NCBI GenBank assembly: GCA_030562195.1
Contig: JAUJPP010000012.1
Span: 2,170,001 to 2,234,000, forward strand
Source of the DNA: Nipponacmea schrenckii
Taxonomy: Eukaryota; Mollusca; Gastropoda; Lottiidae
Length of the DNA: 64,000 nt
Direction of reading: 5' to 3'
The notes under the pieces: model-generated
The model's database searches: none
Told to the model about the DNA's origin: nothing
Seen by the model: only the letters and a program-made list of their open reading frames with translations
Translations under genes and position numbers: made by a program
Shown here: in pieces, positions 49,981 through 62,902 of the stretch
Position numbering within the stretch: the first letter of the stretch is position 1
How the letters are laid out: each line of letters opens with the position of its first letter

Positions 49981-52152
49981 ATGAAGTTATTAGGATTTGA
50001 GTTTGCTCCCCTGTTGATACCAATAGAACGTCGACTACAGACAATATCAGTGTTCTATTTTACCAGTACTTTCTTGTTTATGGGATTCAGCTGTTTATTA
50101 CTTATGTTATATTTGTTATTATTTACTAAATATTATTGGATACCTGTTATATACTTCACTTATTATTTCTTTGATCGTAAAACATCTGCTCGTGGTGGTA
50201 GAAGAGTTGACTTTTTGAGACATTCACCAATCTGGAAACATTATACCAACTTCTTCCCATTGAAACTGATCAAAACTGCTGAGTTAGATCCAAAGAAGAA
50301 TTATATTCTTGGTTGTCATCCACATGGAATTATGTGTTACAGTCATTTTGGAAATTTTGCCACAGAAGGAAGTGGTTTCAGTAAAATATTTCCAGGAATT
50401 ACTCCATATCTAACTGTTCTCAATGGACAATTCATGTTTCCCATTTTCCGAGATCTATTCATGACATCAGGTAACTGTTTTGATATAATATTCAAAAAAA
50501 TCTCAAAAGCTTTGATTCACAAGCTAGCCTTTAAAAATGAAATTTAAATTTCAATCTTGCTGGAATTATTTGGTGTTTTTTTATGACTTTTTATAGAACT
50601 ATTAGGTAAAGGAATGTCTGTATTCTGGTATTTTATCCTAGAAAGTTTCATGCCTCACACCAAGGCTTGTTTCAAGAAATATCCTGAGTTAGGTATTGAC
50701 TCTATAGAGGATGAAATTGAATTTTCTGTCAGGAGCTGTAGAAGTATCTAAAGAAAGTATCAGTTATTTATTAGACCAACCAGGGAAAGGAAATGCTGTA
50801 GCTCTTATTATTGGTGGTGCCAGTGAAGCTCTGGATGCTAGTCCTGGAAATTATACTGTAAGAAAAACAGGAAGAAAAGGTTTCTGTAAGCTGGCTTTGC
50901 AATATGGGTAATTTATATTTCTACACTATCTCATGAGACACCACTTTGCTATTAGATTAATTTGAATCCTTAGTATAGTACAGCCCAGAAAGAACACATT
51001 CCTTGTAGAGTCTAGCTGAGCCACAATACTTCTACTGAAATGAGCTTATCTAATGATGTTTATGATTAATGTTTATTTACAGTGCAAGTTTAGTTCCAGT
51101 TTATGCGTTTGGTGAGAATGATCTTTATGTTCAACTCCGCAATCCAGATGGTTCCAAACTTCGCCAATTCCAGGAATTCTGCACCCATAAATTAGGGTTT
51201 TCACCCCCATTATTTCACGGTCGGGGAATATTTAATTATACTTTTGGACTAGTTCCTTATAGAAGACCTTTAAATACAGTCGGTTAGTATATTCATATCC
51301 AGTGCTCAGAGCAAAAATATTCTTACATTTTGTGCCATATTAAATCAAGTGAATGTTCAATTACCATTATTATTTTGTTATGTATTGTGACAAAAAATTT
51401 TATCATTGCGGCAATTTTCATTTGGATGAACCATATTCATGTCAGTCATGATTTGTCTGGAATTATCAAGTTTGTGCTCCAAGTATGATACTAAAGATAG
51501 ACATTTAGAGCACAAAAATATAGTATGTCCAGACATAGTATAGAGATACTTTGCAGTGGTGGACATATAATAAATTAAAAGTGCTATTTCTGTCAAAACA
51601 GTAATTGATGGACTTAAAAGATTTGTGTTCCAAGAAGAATGGACATAAACTCGTTCTTTGGAGCTAAAAAATTGAAATCGTCAATTTGTGACATTTGATG
51701 GTTGAGCTCGAGGCACTCGATATACACCATACATATGAAATAATTCTTGATTGCTTAATACATTTTGTTTTACTTAGCTAAATATATAATCATTGAGGAA
51801 AAGCTGTTCAACCTTTGTTTTATAAATAAGTTTATTTCATTTACATGTATATAAGCATGATAGCTTTAAAAACATCAATCAAAATGATAGCTGCTAGCTG
51901 TCAGTGAAGAAGTCTCCAACAACCATCATGAATCATTGAAAAATAGAAATGAATGACCAAAGTCAGGTGTTCAACTATTTATCTTCTATTACAGTTGGCA
52001 TTCCTATAGATGTTGAGAAGAATGAAAACCCGACCCCTGAAGATATAGACAAACTACATAAACAATATTTGCAAGCTTTAGAAGAATTATTTGAGACCCA
52101 CAAACTTAATTATGGTGTAGATAAAGATGATCATTTAATTTTCAAAAAATAA
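49981..52152 (+). CDS. DGAT2/MOGAT-family acylglycerol acyltransferase, complete, 4 exons
   Basis: ER-membrane acyl-CoA-dependent acyltransferase making di- or triacylglycerol. Coding exons: 49981-50470, 50733-50907, 51083-51282, 51995-52152. They total 1023 nt, 340 aa, like MOGAT1/2 (~335) and shorter than DGAT2 (~388). Two hydrophobic segments (about residues 23-48 and 52-64) form the N-terminal membrane hairpin. The catalytic HPHG motif is at 113-116. NGQFMFPIFRDLFM, IIGGASEALDASPG, RKGFCKLALQYGASLVPVYA, FGENDLY, LFHGRGIFNYTFGLVPYRRP and FETHKLNYGV are all family landmarks. The ATG lies directly after an acceptor site. AATAAA overlaps the stop codon. Substrate (mono- versus diacylglycerol) cannot be decided. 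Intron 1 holds a possible in-frame cassette exon. Confidence 0.93.
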
Positions 52153-52329
52153 AGATTAGCATTGAACTGAACTGAAAGGAATAATTGTATTGATGGTGGT
52201 GTGTTTTAGTTTTTCTACTTACTAAATATTTCATAGTCAAGTAAAATGTGTGTCTTTTTTTTATTGTAAAGGTAAGATTTGAAAAAAAGATGAAAGCTTA
52301 AATTTGGCCACAGTGACTTTTACAAAACT

Positions 52330-55080
52330 CGCACCTTGAGCACCGCACTAATCCTAGGCTATGTATTACTATCTTGTGAGCTAGATTCAACCTAGACGTT
52401 CTCGTGCCCTAAATGTATCCAAAGCCCTTCATTTACTATGCAAGGTTAGTTCCAGAACTATCTTATGGACTTATCTTAAACTCTGTACCTACTATCTTGT
52501 GCACTAAACTCATCTTAAACTCTGTACTTACTATCTTGTGCACTAAACTCATCTAAAACTCTATACCTACTATCTTGTGCACTAAACTCATTTTAAACTC
52601 TGTACTTACTATCTTGTGCACTAAACTCATCTTGAACTCTATACTTACTATCTTGTGCACTAAACTCATCTTGAACTCTGTACCTTTCTATCTTGTGCAC
52701 TAAACTCATCTTGAACTCTGTACTTACTATCTTGTGCACTAAACTCATCTTGAACTCTGTACTTACTATCTTGTGCACTAAACTCATCTTGAACTCTGTA
52801 CTTACTATCTTGTGCACTAAACTCATTTTGAACTCTCTTTTTGGACTAACTATTTAACTCTGTACTACTATCTTGTGCACTAAACTCATCTTGAACTCTG
52901 TACTTACTATCTTGTGCACTAAACTCATTTTGAACTCTATACATACTATCTTGTGCACTAAACTCATTTTGAACTCTATACATACTATCTTGTGTACTAA
53001 ACTCATCTAAAACTCTATACCTACTATCTTGTGCACTAAACTCATTTTGAACTCTGTACCTACTATCTTGTGCACTAAACTCATCTTGAACTCTGTACTT
53101 ACTATCTTGTGCACTAAACTCATTTTGAACTCTGTACCTACTATCTTGTGCACTAAATTCATTTTGAACTCTGTACTTACTATCATGTGCACTAAACTCA
53201 TCTTGAACTCTGTACTTACTATCTTGTGCACTAAACTCATTTTGAACTCTATACCTACTATCTTGTGCACTAAACTCATTTTGAACTCTGTACCTACTAT
53301 CTTGTGCACTAAACTCATCTTGAACTCTGTACTTACTATCTTGTGCACTAAACTCATCTTGAACTCTGTACTTACTATCTTGTGCACTAAACTCATTTTG
53401 AACTCTGTACCTACTATCTTGTGCACTAAACTCATCTTGAACTCTGTACCTACTATCTTGTGCACTAAACTCATCTTGAACTCTGTACCTACTATCTTGT
53501 ACACTTAACTCATCCTGAACTCTATACATACTATCTTGTGCACTTAACTCATCTTGAACTCTGTACTTACTATCTTGTGCACTAAGCTCATCCTGAACTC
53601 TATACATACTATCTTGTGCACTAAACTCATCTTGAACTCTGTACTTACTATCTTGTGCACTTAGCTCATCCTGAACTCTGTAGTTACTATCTTGTGCACT
53701 AAACTCGTCCTGAGCTCTGTATTTATCATCTTGTGCACTAAAATCATCCTGAACTCTGTAGTTACCATCTTGTCCATTGAACTCATCCTGAACTCTGTAG
53801 TTACCATCTTGTGCACTGAACTCATCCTGAACTCTGTAGTTACCATCTTGTGCATTGAACTCATCCTGAACTCTGTAGTTACCATCTTGTGCACTGAACT
53901 GATCCTGAACTCTGTAGTTACCATCTTGTGCATTGAAAGCATCCTGAACTCTGTAGTCTACCTTCCATCTGGTATACTAAACTGATCCTGAACTCTGTAG
54001 TTAGTAGTTACTATATTGTGCACTACACTTATCCTGAACTCTGTAGTTACCATCTTATGCACTAAACTCATCTTGAACTTTGTAGTTACTATCTCGTGGG
54101 CTAAACTTATATTGAGCTCTGTGCTTACTATCTTGTTCACTAAAGACATCCTGAACTCTGGAGTTACTATCTTGTGCACTAAACTCATATTGAGCTCTGT
54201 GCTTACTATTTTGTTCACTTAACTCTTCCTGAGCTCTGTACATCTTGTGCACTAAACTAATATTGAACTCTGATCTTATAATATTGTGCACTAAACTAAA
54301 CCTGAGCTCTGTGCTTACTTTCTTGTGCACTAAACTAATCCTGAGCTCTGTGCTTACTTTCTAGTGCACTTAACTAATCCTGAGCTCTGTGCTTAATTTT
54401 TTGTACACTCAACTAATCCTGAGCTCTGTGCTTACTTTCTTGTGCACTAAACCAATCCTGAGCTCTGTGCTTACTATCTTGTGCACTGCTAAACAATCCT
54501 GAGCTCTGTGCTTACTTTCTTGTCCTCTGCTAAACTAATCCTGAGCTCTCTGGTTACTTTCTTGTGCACTAAACTAATCCTGAGCTCTGTGCTTACTATC
54601 TTGTGCACTACTAAACTAATACTGAGCTCTGTGCTTACTTTCTTGTGCACTACTAAAGTAATCCTGAGCTCTGTGCTTACTTTATTGTGCACTACTAGAC
54701 TAATACTGAGCTCTGTGCTTACTTTATTGTGAACTACTAGACTAAAACTGAGCTCTGTGCTTACTATCTTGTGCAGTAAGCTTACGAAACTAATACTGAG
54801 CTCTGTGCTTACTATCTTGTGCACTACTAGACTAATACTGAGCTCTGTGCTTACTATCTTGTTCAAGCTTAAGGCTTGATGTGTTGTGCACCTGATTAAT
54901 GCTGATTCTGGACTTTCTATCTTTAGGGTACTCAACTAATCTTGATCTCATGGCTGGTTATGTTGGATACTAAACACACATTGGGCTCAATATTTGGTAC
55001 CTTGTACACTCAATTTATCTTGAGCTTTAGATTTGCTGTTTTGTGCACTAGATTCATCTTTAGCTCTTATATTTTTCAAG
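52330..55080. repeat. 39-bp minisatellite downstream of the acyltransferase gene
   Basis: About 65 tandem units of 39 bp, type unit TCTTGTGCACTAAACTCATC then TTGAACTCTGTACTTACTA. Three blocks differ by variant: about 52480-53690 (TTGAACTCTGTACYTACTA), 53690-54010 (CCTGAACTCTGTAGTTACCA), 54080-54900 (CCTGAGCTCTGTGCTTACT, often with an extra 3 bp). The edges (52330-52480, 54900-55080) decay gradually. Because 39 is divisible by 3, long open frames appear in several frames on both strands; none is a credible gene. Confidence 0.93.
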
Positions 55081-57191
55081 TAATTGAGCAACCTGCATCA
55101 CAAAAAGAATTAAAATCAGCTTTACCAGTTATATTTAAATGACGTTATTTACAAAATTACAAAATATCATTACAAAAATATTTACTACCTTCAAATGGTA
55201 AATTTAGATAATAAATGAAAGAATCTTTCTACAATACCTTCAATTAAAACATTTCAATTTTGAATGTACAATTATTATCTTTCTTTGATAGTTTTCAAAT
55301 TAAAAACTTAACTATGATTTTTTTCTAATTCCAAACAATTGTAATATTTGCATAAAACTAAATATGGTAGAATTGTTTTTGTCAATTGTATTGGCTTCCA
55401 TAATACGTTTTTAATGATTTACAGGTCTAGAAAGCCAAACTTTATATTATTATTTATAAAGTGTTACAGGAATTGAAATTAAGAAGTTGTGATGTTTATA
55501 TGTGTTAAGAATATCAACAATAAAGAGGTGCAATCTTGATCCGACTAGAACAGAACTATCATTAACACACTAAACAATAAAACCTTAAACAAAAAGCACT
55601 TTTCTTCAAAAAAAATATACAACTTAATAAACAAAAGCTAAAACAATGATATTATAATATATCTTAAAGGAGAGGTCTAATATAATCAAATATAATTGTT
55701 AGCAAACAATTTTTATCTAGAAACAAATGATTAAACAATCTTTTTTAAATTATGCCTTGAATATAATATACATATAAAACATTGAATTGATTAATGAGTA
55801 GGAAGACCATGTTAAGAAAAATTTCTTAGGAATACAGGAGCTGTAATTCATTCATCTCATTCAACTCTGATCCTGATTCAAGGGAATGTTTCTAGAGATT
55901 TAAAAAATTAGACATCATTCTTGGTTTTTCCATGAATTTCAATACCAGGGGCCACTTCTTTTGCTTGCAACTTTCTTTGAAACAGGTGATTTTAAAAATC
56001 TTTTAACATTATATTAAGTTTTAAAATTTACAAATATACAATCTAAATGCTAGCTATGTTTATTTTTTCATGTGACATGTTTAAATACAAAACAAATAAC
56101 TCAAATCACATATCTGATGAAAAGTCATTTATTTCTTAATGCCATTTTGGTCATAAATACCCATATCTAACCGACATCTATCACAATTATTCTAGTTAAC
56201 TTAGATATTTAAACCGGTCAACATCTATTTAAAACTATGAAGAGATCAAATAGAACAATGTTTGTTCTAAATGTCTCATAGTGTTACATAATTATATAAG
56301 TACAATATTTACACAATAAAATAATATATTATATCTCATGGAATATGTGCAGTATATCACCAGATTAGACGAAGAATTAATATTTAACACAGACAGAAAT
56401 ACAGTAGTAGTAATAAAATCTATTCCCATGCCAAATTTCATACTTTCAATCAGTTCAAACTATTTCAGTGGACTACCATAACAACAGAATAGTGCATTAA
56501 CTGACTGGATAATAACTCCACAAATCCTTCTAGTTTAATAGGGTAAGCTTTGGTGATGTTATGATCTTCTTACCTATATGAAATGACTCTACAGGACCAT
56601 TCTCTTTTTACTTTTAATAATGTTCTTAATAACAAAAAAAACAGTTCAAAATTTCTTCAAGCTGTGGCATTTTAAGTTTCTGGCAACAAAAATGATTGTT
56701 AATAAACAGACAGTCAAGACCAGAATCAGATTAAAACCACTGTTGTATACTAGTGCGATCTGTAAACAGTCATCAATAAAACAATAAATGTCAAAATAAA
56801 AACATTTCAATGAAAACTTCTCTTTGCTTAAAGGGATAATAGGTCTTAGAATTAACATAAAATTTGAAAACATTAAACTTGGCCATTAAAAGCTCTATTC
56901 ATCAGTAAATATACCTGCTGCCATAAATAACGTAAAAAAAAAAATAAATATTGAAAAAACTAAGTAATTATCTGTAAAGATTCAGTTTATTGTTCAAAAA
57001 AACACATTTCCATCCAGATTTTTAGAGGTTTTGTTACCTTAAAACGCAAAGTAAGTCCACTGATGAATAATACTCATATTGACCATTCTTGAGAAAAATT
57101 TATGTTCATGCTTAGACGCAGTATCCCTTTAAACACAGGTCAAGAGAATCCATACAGTACAAGATAGTGTAATACATATCTAAGGCCCCTA
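55081..57191. other. Region downstream of the RNF13-like gene, possibly its 3' UTR
   Basis: AT-rich, no conserved coding sequence on either strand. A ~200-bp stretch around 56840-57130 (aagggataataggtcttagaattaacataaaatttg...) resembles 48590-48900, probably a dispersed repeat. Confidence 0.4.
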
Positions 57192-60100
57192 TCACACTAT
57201 CTGATTATGTTTTGGTCTGCTGGTTTCAGTATTAAAATTAACATCATCTTGACTGTGACTACTGCTTCCTCCTGGTGATGAATTTCTAGAGTTATCTGAT
57301 CTTGCCTGTGTAGTATCTGAAATAAAAGAAAATCGAAGACTTCATATAAAAGCATAATCAACCAATAGTTTCAGGTTCTGTTTTGTGTAAAAACCAGGTA
57401 CTTCTTTATATATTTTCACTGAAGAAGTCTTTGAGTTCAAGGCTAATTGTGCTGTGGGCTTTTGAATTCTGTATGATATATAAATTATAATTGATGTTCA
57501 AATGAAAAAAAATAAAGTTGGTTTTATAATAATATCAGTGAAGTATCTTATTTTAACAAATACACAGAAAATTCAGACTTTATTCAAGTATTTTGTTATA
57601 TAATCTATTGTTATACCTAATATTAAATAATCTATATAAGTTTGTTTAAATAAAACAATTTTCATAATTATATATCAGCCTGTATTACATAGAGGTTATT
57701 ATATATTACATAGTTAAAGGGTTGATTAGAGATTTAAAAGATTTGGTGTCTGTGGGGAGGGGGGGGGGAATTATAAAGTCTTATTTACCATTTAGTTTAA
57801 TTTTGATCTGAAATTTGAAATATTGGAATTATTTTAACAGTAACCCGCAACTTATGATCAGATTCAGAAAAAATATGTAACGCTAAAAGATGTAACCCAT
57901 CATTATTGACAATTTGGTAATATTTACTGAAGAAATCAGCCTAATCTTACCTTGAGTTTCTGGAGATATATCTTCTGTTGATAAAACAGGATTATCTTCC
58001 CCAGTTAAAGTGGATTTACATTCACTTGGCAGTAGAGTTTCAGTGTCCTTTTCAGTAACTGTCTCTGATGAAGACGAACTTGCTTTGGTTTTCTGTTTTT
58101 TAAGTTTAGTTTTTGAAGAACTTGACTTTGTCTTTGACTTCTTAACTTTTTTTTGTTTCTCAGTTTTGCATTCGTCAACTATTGTGGCTTCTGATCCTCC
58201 AACTGCACCATTCTCATCCTTTTCTTGAAGTTTTCGCTCCTTCCTGGGCTTTCTTCTTGATTCTTTTGGTCTGACAACTTCTTCTTTAGAATGCCCCCCA
58301 ACTGCACCAGCAACATCCTCTTGTTCTCTCCCTATTACTGAGTTATCAGAAGAGGTAACTGCAATTTGTTTTCGATCTTCAACCTGTATCAATGTCTGAC
58401 CTACAGCTCCATGGAGAGAACTGACAGAGTCTGAATCCTCATCATTTTGTCTATGTAAAGTTGACACGTCATTTCGAACTGCCTCTGGTAAACCTAAAAT
58501 AATTGACATTCTGTTTGAAATCCATGATGAAACCATTATATAGGTAAATATTTTACCTACCTGACTCTCCAATTTCTCAGACTTGCTAAAATAACACAAA
58601 ATTTGCAAGAGCTCTGTTACGCATGGAATTATACAGCAATGTAATGTTAATGTAAGAATCCTAACTAGCTCGACTAAAAGAAAACCAAACGGCAATCTAC
58701 CTGATTGATCGAAAGTAGAAGTTCGACTCGAAGATGGTGATTGGTTTGCAAGTAATGGGGTACGTTCTGTACTAGTGGTTCTACTCTCAGTATCTGTGTC
58801 ACTATCTGTCTCATTCTCATCACCTGGTATCACTCTACGCTTACAGATAGGACATGTTTTTTTGTTCTTAGTTAACCAGGGATCAATACATTTACGATGG
58901 TAGGCTGAAAACACAATACATATTTCTTTTACACTTAATATACATGAGTAATATCTATGTGTTTATTGCTCTATATTTGATATATTGAGAACTATATACT
59001 CTTAATATGCACATTAACTTATAAAACACAAATAGTGCACATTATATTGTGATGGAAATGAAATTATAGACAGTTCAAAAAGATAAAACTAAAAGAGATA
59101 TTGAATTGTTTTGATATTAACTATTCAAATCACAATGAACTTACAATGATTACATGGTAATATCCTGAGTTTTTCACCTTCTTCATAGTCATCCAGACAG
59201 ATAGCACATACATCATAACTATCTCCTACAATATATTGTTCATATCATACATATTTTTATGTATCTTTTCAGTGTGACAACTTTAATAACTAAGCTGAAC
59301 ACGAGAGATCTAAAACATTCGAAAATGTTCGAATTGGAAGGAACATTACAGAATTTGATTGAATATTTCAGAATAAGAAGACATATTTTAGAATTTCAAA
59401 TTCAAGTGCATGCTTACAACTAAAAGAGTTTCAACTCCCTATCAAATTATCAGTCAAATCACTATATTTGTTATTTCTTAATTCAGACAAAAATATTAGC
59501 TATGTATCCATCCATTTCCATAATAAGTGAAAAATTTACATCTGTGTTGACTAAGAGGGATTCTATCAACATACAACTGACTTTACATTAAAAAAAAAAA
59601 CAATATAAAGCTAACTTACCTTTTTTGAATTTTTTAATGGGTATTTTTTTAAGATGTTTAGTTGATAATCTGGAGCGATTTCTTCTACGTCTATCTATAC
59701 ACCATTTAATTAACTGAAGTAGAACGTGGAAAAGGATTGGTATTTTGAGGTGATCAATAGACAAGTGTTAGACTGTGGGCAACTGTATAACTGTCATTTA
59801 CTTGGTTATGTCAGTCAAATAGTGATAGTAGGTACTAATCTTTTTGAAAATCAGGTGACTTTGAATCTGTCGTCTTTAGAGAGAAAGCTCATGAACCTTA
59901 GTAGTTATCCTGGTAATAGAGTTTATGCACATACATCTTTAAAGTAATTCTAGGAAGAGTAAAGAGAATGAAATACATTTGCCATGTCATACTTTCTCAT
60001 TTGGAAGAAATCAAACACAGAAGTATATAACTTAGCATGACCTGACAGCATGGTCTACTCAGCTCAATCAACATCATCATATACTTACCATGAACACTAA

Positions 60101-62794
60101 CATTAAAAGGAAACAAATACCAACAACAATAGCAAATGGCCAGAGATATATTTTATAATTAGGTAGTGGTATTTCACCGTCAACATTGACAACTATGTTC
60201 CTGTAATAAACAAAATAATGATAATGATGTGGGAATACTATTTCTAAAATCATAATTTAGTGGAGTTCAGGAGTGTGTTGTGGATAGCAATTGTCAATTC
60301 AGATGTTTTGTTTCATTGATATTTTTGCAAGTTAAAGAATTAACTAAGAATTTGATATGATATGATTGTAAATATGTTGAAGTTGTTATGTTTAGTTTTA
60401 AGAAACACATTGAGATATTAAATTCATAATGAGAACAACTGATTTATTCCATGAATAAGATATACAGATACAAACCTTTTCTTATAGTCAAAATTATCAG
60501 CCATGTCCATTCCCGTACTATAAGCTACAAATACTGACGGTATGTTGACTTCCCTTCCATCTATAATACCAAATATATTTATTTTATGTATACATATATA
60601 TATATTGTTGCAGTAATACTACCTCTTAGAATAGACATACAATTTTAAGTTTTTAACTTATTCTTCAGTTAGACTGCAGAATTGAATCTCTATATAAGAC
60701 GATATATCCACTACACCAAATAACAATTAAAAAAACATTGCTAAGCACATTTAAAAATAATTTTATAAATTTATTGAGGTACTGTTATTTGAAATCATGC
60801 ACTATCACTGATGGACAAATGTTCATTTTAGTCAAAGTTTCAATTTTCTGGTAGTAAACCTTAAAGCATTCATATTTCATATTTTAACTCAAAAATTTAT
60901 TCATAGACCAATCAGATCACTGGGAAATGAGATTTTATGCATCGAGAATGTTGAATTACTTTTTTGTAATATTATAATGTTATAATTGTCAAACTTATAG
61001 GACTAAAACAAAACAAAAAGATTGCAAAGGGATATGGCCTTAAGGGAGGAAAATGTGCAAATAAAGGCATGTTATTAGATGGATAAATTTTGCAAAGGGA
61101 GTGGCATAGTGCATCAAAGGCTATCCAAAATCCATTGAATACTGTTACCAACACCTTAAAACATAGGAAGTACTTACGCTGACCAGGGCTCATAGGCACC
61201 AGCCCTTCATCACCATATTTATTATGTACTATACCTACAGAGTAGCCTGCTTTCTGAGCATTTAATATCTGAAATAGTGGTCAATATCTCGAACTGTCAA
61301 CCTTTATAAATGCATGTGCATAACATCATATATTAGTCCCAAGCTTCCTGAATGTTTTTATATATTTGAGCTAGTTTAAACAGGTGCTATTCCATCAAAT
61401 TTGATTGAATCCAAAAAATTCTTTGTTAAAATCCATACTTAAGATATAAATGTATTTTTCGAAATATAACTGTAAAAATGTTCCTTTTAGGATAATAAGA
61501 ATCATTATAAACTAACGAAGCTAGTTTTAATGAAAGCATTTTAGCATGGAGCCAAATTGTGCTATTTAGCACAGGGAAGTGCAAATGTGAACAAAGCTAA
61601 AAATATAGGGATATTAGGAGCATGTAACAGGTGGTTGCTAATCTCAAGCTCACCTCCACCCATACGAATTAGATCATCTGAACCCTTTGTATTATACACC
61701 ATGGCTAGATCATATCCTGAATTCTGGGCATGTAATACCTACAGAAAATTTGCACTACATGTTTAAAAGTAAGTCATATGGATATCTCTCTTGATAAGTA
61801 AAATCATTATTTTCCTTCCATGATTGTTCTATTGATCAATTCATTATTTTTCTAACTTCCATGACTGTTCTATTGATCTGTAGAAAGCTGTAATCTTCCT
61901 GTGAGAATTAGTCTGAACATTTACATTGTATTGAACTGAAGAATCCATTCTTGTGCCCATAGAACTTAAAATAATCTAAAATTTACAAGATAAATTAGAA
62001 AGTACAGTACCTTCTGAGCGAAATCACACCCTTCTCTAGCTATTAAAGCAATCCAGGCCCTAGGGTTGGGAATATGGCTAGGTGGTCTTTCTACTGCTGA
62101 ACAGGCATTGTGAGGGGTCACATACACCAGCATACCCTGTAATTAATCAAAATATCTCAAATATTGCTAAAAGATTATGTGCAAAGTGAAATATAATTTA
62201 AGGATAGACCTTATCCTTTTTTGACTCTTCTCCTCTAGGGTAATGAAAGTTCATAGGTAACCATTTGTTTGTGTCTATACAATATAACTTAGTTTCTGTT
62301 CAATGCAGATAAAAATCGATATCTTACACTTATTCCATCAACAGGTAAACTAGAACCAAATAGAGCAGGCATATCATCATAAGTTGCTATAGTGATGTTC
62401 TTAACATTATCCATCTGCAAAAACATAAGAATGTATTGTTAATATTTGACAAAGGATTTAAAATATTACAGAATCAAAAAGAAAGTATATATGGATCAAA
62501 AGCTGAGGGAAAAGAACAACAACTTTTGAAGAATCCAAATAAATAACAAATTACAGTTGAACATTAGCTTGCAAAGTCAGCTAGTACTAGTAGACATTGA
62601 AGCCATGAATATATAACCTTATTGAAGTTTCAAAAAAAAAAATATCTTCTGTTGATAAGATCATATGAAATGGAATAAAAGCTACATACCACAGTTATTT
62701 CCCCATGTACCATTGTTACATGGAATAAGGCCAATAGATTGACAACAGTAAACAGATATAAACCTGTTATATGGCTTGGTATTGTTCTATCCAT
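57192..62794 (-). CDS. RNF13: RNF13/RNF167-type PA-TM-RING E3 ubiquitin ligase, complete, with alternative exon pair
   Basis: Endosomal/lysosomal membrane ubiquitin ligase. Coding exons in transcript order: 62690-62794, 62328-62414, 62011-62136, then either 61654-61738 or 61178-61268, then 60476-60560, 60089-60200, 59620-59713, 59145-59225, 58701-58904, 57951-58493, 57192-57316. Length is 548 or 550 aa (human RNF13 is 381; the extra length is C-terminal). Signal peptide about 10-32; PA domain about 60-165 ([14 protein letters not shown]); one membrane segment about 181-200; then [11 protein letters not shown] before the RING-H2 finger (C238-C241, C256-H258, H261-C264, C276-C279; [39 protein letters not shown]). 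The long tail is Ser/Thr-rich with TERTPLLAN, a dileucine-like lysosomal motif also seen in vertebrates, and a Lys/Ser-rich stretch. Confidence 0.94.
61178..61268 (-). other. RNF13: Alternative PA-domain exon 4b of the RNF13-like gene
   Basis: 91-nt exon, phase 0 in, phase 1 out, with good splice sites (TTTCAG|ATATTAAATG, CAGC|GTAAGT). It encodes [20 protein letters not shown] and [10 protein letters not shown], homologous to exon 4a. It carries a Lys-Ala-Gly-Tyr core and two extra residues before the donor. Confidence 0.85.
61654..61738 (-). other. RNF13: Alternative PA-domain exon 4a of the RNF13-like gene
   Basis: 85-nt exon, phase 0 in, phase 1 out, with good splice sites (TTCTGTAG|GTATTACATG, GGTGGAG|GTGAGC). 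It encodes [20 protein letters not shown] and DDLIRMGG, closer to the vertebrate RNF13 form (which has a DDL[IV]-x-M-type ending) than exon 4b. Confidence 0.85.
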
Positions 62795-62902
62795 TTTATT
62801 ACTTTATTTCTTCCTACAAATAGACAGAATAAAATGAATGAATAAATCAAACATTGATTAAGGGATGCATATTTCACAAAAATAGTATTCTTACAAACAA
62901 AA

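Noticed and set aside
52846..53607. 253-codon minus-strand frame with a 13-residue repeat
   Set aside because: It lies wholly inside the 39-bp minisatellite; other frames on both strands are equally open, and there is no start context, splice context or flanking conserved domain.
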